DNA from: Toxotes chatareus
Taxonomy: Eukaryota > Chordata > Actinopteri > Toxotidae
NCBI GenBank assembly: GCA_016801885.1
Contig: CM028883.1
Location: forward strand, 27,970,486 to 28,034,485
Length of the DNA stretch: 64,000 nt
Reading direction: 5' to 3'
In this document: positions 37,901-44,546 of the stretch, in pieces
How positions within the stretch are numbered: position 1 is the first letter of the stretch
Layout of the letters: each line of letters opens with the position of its first letter
Position numbers and translations under genes: made by a program
The notes under the pieces: generated by a model
Seen by the model: the letters and a program-made list of their open reading frames with translations, nothing else
Databases searched by the model: none
Told to the model about the DNA's origin: nothing

Positions 37901-40900
37901 TGGATCCTCAGAGGCGGTTGAACATTCACTTCTGAAGAAGATTGAAGAATTCCCCAAAATCTCAAATAGAGACAATGTGAAATTAAGAGAGCTGGGCGAC
38001 CTCTTACTTGAACTAGAATATGCAAAATCAGGAGGATACCTGCCCGGATTAGCATATCTTGATACATCACGTGGAGTGAATCCTATTGTAGGAAAACTCC
38101 CATTCAGTCTCCAGGAAAAGTGGATTACACAAGGGTCAAAGTACAAAGAACAAAACCATGTGCCCTTTCCACCTTTTGCTTTCTTCTCACAGTTTGTTCG
38201 TTGCCAAGCCAAAGCTAGAAATGATCCGAGCTTCATGATATCCCAAGCAAACTACTTGGACCCAGCCAGATCAGGAAGACCCACAAAATACAGCAACAGA
38301 GTACCAGTGTCTGTGAGAAAGACTGGAGTGTCTGAAACGATGATAGCTCCTACAGGGCCTGTCGAAAAAGGGGTTATTAATCCAGACCGACAGTGCCCTC
38401 TGCATAACAAGCCTCATGCACTGAGAAAATGTCGCACCTTCCATGGTAAGCCTATGGAAGAACATAAAACATATCTTAAAGAAAAGAACATATGCTTCAG
38501 GTGTTGTGGGTCAACTAAACATAGAGCTAAAGACTGTGACAAGGAAATTGTTTGTCAAGAATGTGGCAGCAAAACTCACACATCGGCTCTACATCCTGGT
38601 CCAGCACCTTGGGACACAGGAATGTCAGCAAACCAAGGCGAGGAGGAAGAGCTGCAGGAGACTCGTCCTGAAACTCCTCCTGCAATAACATCAAAGTGTA
38701 CAGAGGTTTGTGGGGAAAACACCAAGGCCAAATCCTGCTGCAAAATATGTTTGGTTAAAGTTTATCCTGTAGATCAGCCAGAAAAGGCAATTCAGACATA
38801 TGCAGTGTTAGATGACCAGAGCAATCGTTCACTAGCACGCTCTGAATTCTTCAACCAGTTTAACATCTATGAGAATGCGTCTCCTTATACATTAAAGACA
38901 TGTTCTGGTGTCATGGAAACTTCAGGAAGGAGAGCAACAAACTTTGTTGTTGAATCCTACGATGGGAAGATTAAGCTCAAACTGCCGACTCTCATTGAGT
39001 GTGAAATGATTCCGGACGATAGAACCGAAATTCCCACACCTGAAATAGCTCACTATTTCCCTCATCTGAAAGCTGTAGCAGATAAGATACCACCACTCAA
39101 TGAAGATGCTCAAATTCTCATCCTGCTGGGTAGAGACATTTTACGAGTACACAAAGTAAGGCAACAGTATAACGGTGACCACGATGATCCCTATGCTCAA
39201 CGGCTTGACCTCGGGTGGGTCATTGTGGGTGACGTTTGTCTGGACAGAACTCACAAACCATCCAGTGTCAGAGTGTACAAGACACACACACTGCAGAATG
39301 GACGGACATCCATGTTAAGTCCCTGTCCTAACAAAATTCAAGTGAAAGAGACACTTAATACAAAGAACACTCACCAACCAACTATCATGGAGAGTAAGTT
39401 CCCAGACAAGGAGACTGAAGGGCTGGGAGCTACAGTATTCGACAGGACGCCCAATGATGATAAAGCAGCCCTGTCAGTCGATGATCGAACCTTCCTGGAG
39501 ATTATGGACCGAGAGGTTTTCATGAATGATGAAAACAGCTGGGTAGCACCGCTACCGTTCCGCAAACCCCGCCGCTGTCTCCCTAATAACCGAGAGCTAG
39601 CCCTGCGACGACTCCTATCCCTCCGACGAACACTAGACAGACGCCCAGACATGAAAGAACATTTCTTGGAGTTCATGGAAAAGGTATTTGAGAATGACCA
39701 AGCAGAACTAGCACCAGAATTGGAAGAACATGAGGAGAGGTGGTACCTACCTCTATTTGGAGTTTACCATCCCCAAAAACCAAACCAGATTAGGGTGGTT
39801 TTTGACTCAAGCGCCAAACACGACGGTGTCTCTTTGAATGACGTTCTGCTCAGCGGGCCAGACTTGAACAATACCCTATTGGGTGTCCTATTGCGTTTTA
39901 GGAAAGAGAGAATTGCAATCACCGCAGATATTCAGCAGATGTTCTATGCATTTGTCGTCCGTGAAGACCATCGTGATTATTTGCGGTTCCTTTGGTACAA
40001 GGATAACAACTTAAACAATGAGATCACAGAATTCAGAATGAAGGTGCACATATTTGGCAACAGCCCCTCACCCTCGGTTGCCATTTATGGTTTGAGAAGA
40101 GCTGCACAAGAACACCAGGATGTGTACGGCACAGACAGCAAGGAGTTCATCATGCGGAACTTTTACGTGGATGATGGGCTGATGTCAGTTCCAACAGAAA
40201 AGGAAGCCGTTGACCTTCTGGACAGGACGCAAAAAATGCTGGCAGCATCCAATATAAAACTCCACAAGATTGTTTCCAATAGCAGTGAAGTCATGAAAGC
40301 GTTTTCCTCAGATGACCTTGCCAAAGAACTAAAAGATCTCAACCTTGGGGCAGATCCCCTCCCACCTCAGAGGAGTCTTGGGCTGATATGGAATCTGGAG
40401 AATGATAGTTTCAGTTTCCAAGTAACCCTTGAAGAGAAACCTTTCACAAAAGGGCATCCTATCGACAGTTCAGAGCCTCTATGATCCACTTGGCTTCGTG
40501 GCTCCCATCACAGTTCAAGGAAAAGCTCTGGTCAGAGACCTGTCTTCAAAAGAATATGACTGGGATGATCCTCTCCCATCAGATAAAGAAACCTCATGGA
40601 AATTGTGGAAGGAATCCTCCTGGAATTAGAGAAGCTATACATCGAAAGAAAGTATGTGCCTGTCTCTCTCACCTCATCACATATAGGCGAGAACTCTGCA
40701 TCTTCTCCGATGCCTCCACTCAAGCTATTGCTGCAGTAGCCTACCTGTGTGTCACCGATGATGACAACCAGCGCCATGTGGGATTTGTCATGAGCAAAGC
40801 AAAGTTGGCACCTTACCCTGCCCATACAGTTCCACGTTTGGAATTATGTGCTGCGGTTTTGGCAGTCGAGATGGCAGATACGATCCTCGATGAGATGGAC

Positions 40901-43900
40901 ATTGTCGTACATGAAGTAAGTTTTTTCACAGATAGCAAGATTGTACTAGGGTACATCCACAACACTTCCAGAAGATTCCATGTGTATGTTGCCAACCGTG
41001 TCAATCGCATCAGGAAATCAAGCCATCCACAACAATGGCATTATGTCACTACCGGACAAAATCCAGCAGACCATGCCACAAGACCCGTACCTGTAGGCAT
41101 CCTTAGGACCACTAACTGGTTCTCAGGTCCTGGGTTTTTGAAACTCACCACTGAGCTTCCTCAAAACGACAGCTTCGATCTCATTGAACCAGACCTTGAT
41201 GTTGAAGTTCGGCCTCAAGTTGCTGTCAACTACACCAAAGCTAAAGAAGGTCAGTTCAGCTCAACACGTTTTGATTTTTGATTTATTGCAAGCGATAGCA
41301 AAACTTATTCAAGTTGCAAAAACATTCTCCAAAACACACAAAAATGATGGCATCAATGTTCGATGGCAAGCAAAAACTGCTGTCGTTCGTTGTGTCCAGC
41401 AAGAATCTTATGGTGAAGAGTTCGCTTGTTTGAAAAGAGGAATGCCACTCTCAAAACAGAGTCCCCTGAGAAAGCTGAATCCTTTCATCGATGAGGACGG
41501 ACTTCTCAGAGTTGGAGGTCGCCTTACCAATACTGACTTACCCAGAGACGAGAGACATCCTGTGATATTGTCAAGAACACATCACATTGCAACTCTCATA
41601 GTGAGACATTATCACGAAGAAGTCGTTCATCAGGGCCGTCACTTTACTGAGGGAGCCATCCGGTCAGCAGGAGTGTGGATAGTGGGAGGCAAACGGTTGG
41701 TTTCGAGTGTGCTTTTTAACTGTGTGACCTGTAAGAAATTAAGAGGGAAGTTCATGGAACAGAAAATGGCAGAACTACCGGCTGACAGACTTACCACAGA
41801 ACCTCCTTTTACCCATGTCGGCTTAGATGTTTTTGGGCCATGGAGCATTGTCACTCGCCGCACTCGTGGAGGTAGTGCTGAAAGTAAGCGATGGGCAGTG
41901 TTATTCACGTGCATGAGCACAAGAGCTACACACATTGAAGTGTTAGAATCCATGTCCACTTCGAGCTTCATAAACGCCTTACGACGATTCTTCGCTGTTC
42001 GTGGTCCATCTAAACAGCTTCGTTCTGACAGGGGCACAAATTTTGTTGGAGCATGCAAAGAGTTGAAATTCAACACGGATGATCCAGAGCTGACAAGTTA
42101 CCTTGACAACCAGGGCTGCACATGGAATTTCAATGCTCCCCATTCTTCTCATATGGGCGGTTGTTGGGAGAGGCTGATAGGAGTGGCCCGACGGATTCTG
42201 GACGGTGTCTTTGATCATAAGGATCTTCACAAAAATCAGTGGAAACAAGTGCAATGTTTGGCAGAGAGCTTCTGGAAACGATGGAGACAGGAGTATTTAG
42301 TGACTCTCCAGAAACGTCACAAGTGGATGGAGGACAAGCCGAGCATTCAAGTGGATGATATAGTTCTCATGAAAGACGGCCAAGCTAAACGCAATGAGTG
42401 GCCTATTGGACTGGTGGTGAAGACTTTGCCTAGCAATGATAACAAAGTTCGCAAGGTTGAAGTAAAAGTTGTGAGACAAGGAACATCAAAGACCTACTTA
42501 AGACCCATCTCAGAACTTGTTTTTCTTCTGTCAAAGAACTCTTAAAGTGATGTGTTATTTGTTGTAATAATTTTGGTTAATTAATGTTTGACTAGTTCCG
42601 TAATGCTAGTGGTATAATAATATACCAGGCGAGGAGTGTTCCACCCTGCGGGGTTCGGTCGTTGTTTATTGTCGGACCTGTAACGGCGACACACCAGTTT
42701 CAGGAAGTAGCGTAGGTACGGCTGCGAACTGACTCCACTACGGACCCCGATTAAATCTTTGTCTGTAAGTTATGAGAAATTGCGTATCTTCTTCTACATC
42801 GGGGCAACTTAGTTAATATATTTTATCACTTTATATCTTGTTTTTGGGCCGAGTTATGCCCGTTAGTTCGTTACATTGACGTAGTTAATGTTTGTACAGG
42901 GATACGATGTGTTTAGACTGTACGCCAGAGGCGTCATTATATGTCTCATGCTGTTGAGTCGGTTTTCTTTATATGTATCTGTTTATTTCATTTGTAAACA
43001 TGTGCAGCATAAGGTAATATGTTGGTAATGTGTATTGTTGTGTTTATTATTTTTGCAGTCTTACAAAAACTAAGTTGAGGAAGGAATACAGAAGAATAAA
43101 ACTGAGGGAAAGAACAGAGATCCTCAAAACAACTTTCTTCAGCTCCTTTTTTCTTCTTAAATGTTAACTATCTGCCTAGCTATACAAAGTTGGAAACGTA
43201 CTGCGAGGGCAGAATAGTAAAGTTGTAAAGTATCTAAAGCTCAGGGTGCAGGAGAGGCACATGTTTTTTTGGTCAGGATTCTTTTCAATGTTTGTTTTTC
43301 TAATAATCATTTCAGTCAACACTGCCCCAGTCTAACCAGGTATATATGTGTGTTAGCAAGCTGAGTAACAATTCTGTCAGGTCTTTCTTTTGGCAAGAAA
43401 TATATCTTAATCAGTTAAGTTTCTGCCAGAGAATCTGTAGGAAGTCAAAGGCCAAAGATCAACCTATGAGCAGGTCGAGGTGGATGAATGTGCCAGACAC
43501 GGGGGTGAACAGGAGGCTGGGGTTTGAATCCCGCTGTAATTGCTGACTTAAGATTGTATTTTCAGGTTTTTCTTTATTTTTATTTTCAAGCTTTCTGTCA
43601 TAGGTCTTGAAGGCAAACTTCTCCCATGTGCAGGAGCTACACACTGTCTTATGCACCTGGAATAACCGGCACACTGACAGGACTGGTAAAGAGACAGAAA
43701 GGGATGGTTAACATGTAGCGACCCATTGCTCCCAGTGCTCTCGATGGCCAATCTGACTGTGCTCAAAGTCAGTGATGAAAGAGGTGTTTGAGGTTTCAGA
43801 CCTAGGATTCTGGGTTTAGGGCTCAGGTTAGAATCAGGTTTAGGTTAAGGCTAGGGTTCAGGGTAGGCAATGCGTCATGACAATGAGTGTCCTTACAAAG

Positions 43901-44459
43901 GTGGAAATACAATTAACTGTGTGTGTGTGTGTTGTGTTTGTTCCCCACCTGTAGGAAGCAGCTGGACTGGCTCTGGCCTGACAGCTGAGGGTCACTTTTC
44001 CTTCACTCAGGCCTTCTGGGTAAACTGAACTGCTTGGTTGCTCTTCAAACACTGGCCCGCTGTCATGACCCGACACACACACATCTCCACCTGGAAACAT
44101 TTTTAACAACACAAAAAATTACATGCCAAACCCTGTGCCAACGCTTTCGTAGCAGTGAGGGCAGTTATTTTTACCTAGGTATATATAGCCCTTCCTATCA
44201 GCCACACCTTTCTACATCCCATCCCTTCTCATACCTTTCTTGCCTTGAGGTTGATTTTAAGCTCAGACTAAAGATGTAAAACTTTTCCCTGGCCTAAAAA
44301 CCAAGCCTAATTCTAAACTTCATTATCAACACCAACACTCATTCTGCCATCAGTCTTAAAACCCACACAGATATGCATGTGTGTGTTAAGGTAGAACTTA
44401 CCCACAGCGTCCCTCAGCGCCACTGAGCTGAGAACCAGCAGACACAGCAAGCGCTCCAT
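16813..44459 (-). CDS. cntn2: Contactin 2 (TAG-1/axonin-1), complete, 22 coding exons
   Basis: GPI-anchored Ig-superfamily adhesion molecule of axons and glia. In vertebrates it acts in neurite growth and, with Caspr2, clusters juxtaparanodal potassium channels. The 22 exons found by GT-AG edges sum to 3123 nt (1040 residues plus stop), the length of mammalian CNTN2. Order: signal peptide, Ig1-Ig6, FNIII1-4, GPI signal. CNTN2-type rather than CNTN1-type residues include AADRVRTAGLETTARVSGL in FNIII3, HASHDPTMDLTFTW in Ig6 and GLTPWMDYEF in FNIII1. Each domain is encoded by two exons, and every domain boundary lies in a phase-1 intron. Introns hold a BEL/Pao element, LINE and hAT pieces and tandem repeats; no coding damage was seen. 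The exon carrying the ATG begins at 44546; further 5' non-coding exons and the promoter were not identified. Confidence 0.96.
16927..16985. repeat. (GA/CT)n microsatellite at a cntn2 acceptor
   Basis: A run of about 55 bases of GA on the plus strand reads as (CT)n on the transcript strand and ends within a few bases of the acceptor of the last cntn2 exon, so it serves as its polypyrimidine tract. Confidence 0.9.
18046..24190 (-). CDS. cntn2: cntn2 exons 14-21: four fibronectin type III domains
   Basis: FNIII1: 24032-24190 and 23197-23346 (GPPGPPGG entry, LRWSRGYDNHSPI, YEFQVIASNILGSGEPS). FNIII2: 22789-22859 and 21601-21835 (SGLSGGGG, VTWTPMAREYQNG, VKIKAYNRRGEGPFS). FNIII3: 20892-21007 and 19807-19993 (SWEPVQQLSANG, YHVAVLAYNSAGTGPPS). 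FNIII4: 18975-19087 and 18046-18214 (RPPGNVSW, VRWDHVKA, YVVLEIRSWGEGGDGPA). Each shows the core Trp and the Tyr of the F strand. The exon 14 donor is itself part of a (GT)n run. Confidence 0.94.
19546..19563. repeat. Poly-G run of 18
   Basis: Eighteen consecutive G on the plus strand (C on the cntn2 transcript strand), followed by GAGAAGGGG, within cntn2 intron 19. It could form a G-quadruplex on the non-transcript strand; it is also a place where read lengths are unreliable. Confidence 0.9.
22060..22320 (-). repeat. Teleost AGGTCA-rich repeat, single copy, reverse orientation
   Basis: The reverse complement carries the same phrases as the array at 33660-34600: a GAGGGAATTTCTTCA-like start, CACTTGGACTCCAGGATGAAC, a TGGTCAAAGG motif and CACTGTGACATCA. 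It precedes GATGGAC(N)-type tandem steps (22225-22260). It lies in cntn2 intron 16 and is a dispersed family member in opposite orientation. Confidence 0.55.
23625..23890 (+). repeat. SINE-like interspersed repeat
   Basis: It starts with GTGGCTCAGTCCA and GGTTGATCCCC, similar to tRNA-type A and B boxes. It runs through TCTTTGGGCAAGATACTGAACCC and ends AAAGTGCTATATAAAAGCAG then TCCATTTAC. This arrangement matches a very common teleost short interspersed repeat. It sits in cntn2 intron 14. The tRNA origin is inferred from the box resemblance only. Confidence 0.6.
24742..30423 (-). CDS. cntn2: cntn2 exons 10-13: Ig5 and Ig6
   Basis: Exon 10, 30273-30423; exon 11, 26205-26332; exon 12, 25788-25963; exon 13, 24742-24862. 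Ig5 shows LIPAARGGQV, IECRPRAAPKP, FWSRGTELL and KYTCFAENYLGKANSTG. Ig6 shows ENVTLQCHASHDPTM, FTWALNG and IYTCTAQTVVDSASAS. The exon 11 donor GTATAC runs straight into a CA/GT microsatellite (about 26178-26200). The long intron 10 (26333-30272) carries a broken LINE and a hAT MITE. Confidence 0.94.
25125..25270 (-). repeat. Dispersed teleost repeat, copy 1 (reverse)
   Basis: Contains AAAAAATGCCAGGAAATAGTG, ACAATTTCCTAAAGTCCAAG and GATGTCTCCAAATAGCTTGT, phrases characteristic of a common fish dispersed repeat whose other strand contains GACATTTTGTAGACAAA. Related pieces lie at 52128-52262 and 59615-59800. No coding content. Confidence 0.5.
28230..29500 (-). pseudogene. Broken non-LTR retrotransposon (LINE) fragment
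   Basis: Minus-strand frames in order recall a fish LINE reverse-transcriptase ORF: a segment with RPTANDNTGWKQLDQDPERV (about 29447), then PPEEELDTSEPTWREAQDTL and KTRSASAPEPSGIPYKGYKR (about 28640-28760), then near the C-terminus MKPWFFQHGPLSRLISLL (about 28470). The catalytic core with its YxDD box is missing, frames are shifted, and a hAT MITE (28845-29045) interrupts it. It lies in cntn2 intron 10 in the same orientation as the gene. Confidence 0.6.
28845..29045. mobile_element. hAT MITE, 201 bp, with 8-bp target duplication
   Basis: The ends are long inverted repeats of nearly 60 bp beginning CAGGGGTGTCCAAACTGTTCC and ending in the reverse complement. The flanks are GTCTATGG (28837-28844) and GTCTACGG (29046-29053), an 8-bp target duplication with one mismatch. 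CAGGGGTG termini with 8-bp duplications are diagnostic of hAT. No coding content. It inserted into the LINE fragment. Confidence 0.9.
30878..32929 (-). CDS. cntn2: cntn2 exons 6-9: Ig3 and Ig4
   Basis: Exon 6, 32827-32929; exon 7, 32386-32567; exon 8, 32144-32280; exon 9, 30878-31007. Ig3 shows FPAETYALAGQ, LECFAYG, KLRWRKLDG and GIYECEAYNSEG. Ig4 shows QPEWLQV, SCVAAGKPRP, IRWLRNG and GMYQCVAENKHGTIY. These complete the four-Ig horseshoe. All four cysteines and both core Trp residues are present. Confidence 0.94.
33660..34600 (+). repeat. AGGTCA-rich tandem repeat array, about six units
   Basis: The start reads TTTCCACGCCGGCGATAGCC, then units of about 115-160 bp beginning CTTTGCACAAATGTTGACTG at about 33785, 33934, 34093, 34238, 34353 and 34501. 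Each unit has CAAGGATGAACTGAGTAGA, TGGAGGTCAGAGGTCAAAGG and a GTGACCTTA-like step. The AGGTCA half-sites are spaced by one base, forming two or three direct repeats per unit (33994-34013, 34149-34161, 34287-34306, 34404-34423, 34552-34571). It lies in cntn2 intron 5. It resembles a widespread teleost repeat family. Confidence 0.8.
34984..44459 (-). CDS. cntn2: cntn2 exons 1-5: signal peptide, Ig1, Ig2
   Basis: Exon 1, 44402-44459 (hydrophobic leader MERLLCLLVLSSVAL); exon 2, 43949-44090; exon 3, 35886-36061; exon 4, 35563-35658; exon 5, 34984-35196. Exons 2-3 form Ig1 (FEEQP entry, Cys in TLSCQARAS and YQCLAIN); exons 4-5 form Ig2 (FLACQPPPHYP and NYLCFTT). RWLVNG and YRWLINQFPNF give the C-strand Trp of each. 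These domains belong to the N-terminal horseshoe that mediates homophilic contact. Exon 2 has a Cys in GGDVCVSG and exon 3 one in NRCGTI, beyond the usual pair. Intron 2 (36062-43948) holds the BEL element. Confidence 0.94.
36275..36855 (+). repeat. BEL/Pao 5' LTR
   Basis: 581 bp from TGTTCCGCCC to GCAGAATAG. It differs from the 3' LTR by one substitution (position 7, G versus A) and three small indels that cancel in length (GGGG/GGG, GATGTTT/GATGTGTTT, GAGGG/GAGG). Confidence 0.95.
36950..37200 (+). pseudogene. BEL/Pao gag N-terminus
   Basis: Opens with MDEHHNTEETHQ and becomes a Lys/Ala/Glu-rich coiled-coil-like segment (ARARAEAARTQASFAKKEAE). It matches the start of BEL/Pao Gag, about 95 bases after the 5' LTR. 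The frame is lost near 37200 in a GC-repeat context (CAGCGCGCAGCAG), where the continuation moves by +1 into the next frame. The original product cannot be made from this copy. Confidence 0.75.
37191..40484 (+). CDS. BEL/Pao Gag-protease-RT open frame
   Basis: 1097 open codons, by far the longest frame in the window; the ATG at 37191 is only the first in this frame, the true start being upstream. Seen in order: a Gag domain (VTSGLMEFDDHPENYWAWKS), two zinc knuckles (38493-38537, C-x2-C-x5-H-x4-C, then CQECGSKTHTSALH), a protease-like segment with DDQS (about 38800-38830) and LLGRD, and RT with LPLFGVYHPQKPNQIRVVFD and the YVDD box (40164-40175). It ends by a frame break just after the RT thumb. 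This is element coding sequence, not a host gene. Confidence 0.9.
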   Translation: MLLQRAAEEAVFASAVENLEMDSRHDIDLPLTPHDAAQRTNEYVLQHSHDVSEQMSVYTCTQPAAEKCKQEVGNLRVENEDTYLQTAPKDVNIRPAVSTMQHTLEYTPGETHKKGHLDSHVKSSYLSKPTQFQRWEPDNSPKQTATMPDVAKYLMRREVVTSGLMEFDDHPENYWAWKSSFRGVTDELALAPREELDLLIKWLGPESREQAKRIRAIHSHNSHVGLNMVWQRLEETYGSSEAVEHSLLKKIEEFPKISNRDNVKLRELGDLLLELEYAKSGGYLPGLAYLDTSRGVNPIVGKLPFSLQEKWITQGSKYKEQNHVPFPPFAFFSQFVRCQAKARNDPSFMISQANYLDPARSGRPTKYSNRVPVSVRKTGVSETMIAPTGPVEKGVINPDRQCPLHNKPHALRKCRTFHGKPMEEHKTYLKEKNICFRCCGSTKHRAKDCDKEIVCQECGSKTHTSALHPGPAPWDTGMSANQGEEEELQETRPETPPAITSKCTEVCGENTKAKSCCKICLVKVYPVDQPEKAIQTYAVLDDQSNRSLARSEFFNQFNIYENASPYTLKTCSGVMETSGRRATNFVVESYDGKIKLKLPTLIECEMIPDDRTEIPTPEIAHYFPHLKAVADKIPPLNEDAQILILLGRDILRVHKVRQQYNGDHDDPYAQRLDLGWVIVGDVCLDRTHKPSSVRVYKTHTLQNGRTSMLSPCPNKIQVKETLNTKNTHQPTIMESKFPDKETEGLGATVFDRTPNDDKAALSVDDRTFLEIMDREVFMNDENSWVAPLPFRKPRRCLPNNRELALRRLLSLRRTLDRRPDMKEHFLEFMEKVFENDQAELAPELEEHEERWYLPLFGVYHPQKPNQIRVVFDSSAKHDGVSLNDVLLSGPDLNNTLLGVLLRFRKERIAITADIQQMFYAFVVREDHRDYLRFLWYKDNNLNNEITEFRMKVHIFGNSPSPSVAIYGLRRAAQEHQDVYGTDSKEFIMRNFYVDDGLMSVPTEKEAVDLLDRTQKMLAASNIKLHKIVSNSSEVMKAFSSDDLAKELKDLNLGADPLPPQRSLGLIWNLENDSFSFQVTLEEKPFTKGHPIDSSEPL
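40452..41281 (+). pseudogene. BEL/Pao RT end and RNase H, two frames
   Basis: The polyprotein continues in frame +1 (LYDPLGFVAPITVQGKAL) to about 40620, then in a third frame with the RNase H signature (LCIFSDAST near 40700, FFTDSKIVLGYI near 40925, NPADHATRP near 41065). Each break is a +1 move, i.e. one base gained or two lost. It stops at 41281 where the next break falls in a T-rich run. Confidence 0.85.
41268..42545 (+). pseudogene. BEL/Pao integrase with internal deletion
   Basis: Carries the HHCC zinc domain (VRHYHEEVVHQG and CVTCKKLRG) and the DDE core: Asp at 41826 (GLDVFG), Asp at 42027 (RSDRGTNF), Glu at 42168 (GGCWERL), with 46 residues between the last two. After the Glu the frame passes within about 15 codons to KNQWKQVQCLAESFW. 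Complete BEL/Pao integrases have a longer stretch there, including a PRP/SP-type segment, so an in-frame deletion near 42215 is likely. The C-terminal domain (VDDIVLMKDG) is present. Confidence 0.85.
42637..43217 (+). repeat. BEL/Pao 3' LTR
   Basis: 581 bp, TGTTCCACCC to GCAGAATAG, nearly identical to the 5' copy. A short purine stretch (GAGGAG) directly precedes it and may be what is left of the polypurine tract. Confidence 0.95.
43800..43868. repeat. Degenerate GGTTTAGG minisatellite
   Basis: Short, irregular steps such as GGGTTTAGGGCTCAGG, GGTTTAGGTTAAGG and CTAGGGTTCAGGG lie in cntn2 intron 2 just past the BEL insertion. It resembles scattered G-rich minisatellite or very degenerate telomere-like sequence. 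Confidence 0.5.
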
Positions 44460-44546
44460 TATCTGGATCCAGCTGGACTACAGGAGCAGATGGGATCAAA
44501 ACCTGTTCACCTTATCTCACAGGAAGAGGAGGCATCCAACACGGGC
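44460..44546 (-). other. cntn2: cntn2 5' untranslated part of the ATG exon
   Basis: The minus-strand acceptor CTGCACAG ends at 44547, and the exon then runs 87 bases to the ATG at 44459. This implies at least one further upstream non-coding exon, which I could not place. Confidence 0.55.

Larger units (their letters stand above)
36275..43217 (+). mobile_element. BEL/Pao LTR retrotransposon, 6.9 kb, defective
   Basis: Two 581-bp LTRs in direct orientation bound a gag-pol region with domain order Gag, zinc knuckles, protease, RT, RNase H, integrase, as in the BEL/Pao group. A TAAA duplication (GTAAA if the last LTR base is counted as target) flanks it at 36271-36274 and 43218-43221. The element is antisense to cntn2 and fills most of intron 2, which would be about 0.94 kb without it. 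The coding region has at least four frame breaks (near 37200, 40452, 40620 and 41268) and an internal deletion in integrase. No tRNA primer-binding site starting TGG follows the left LTR. Confidence 0.95.

Noticed and set aside
37191..40484. The 1097-codon frame as a host gene
   Set aside because: Its zinc knuckles, protease, RT YVDD box and flanking LTRs identify it as BEL/Pao coding sequence.
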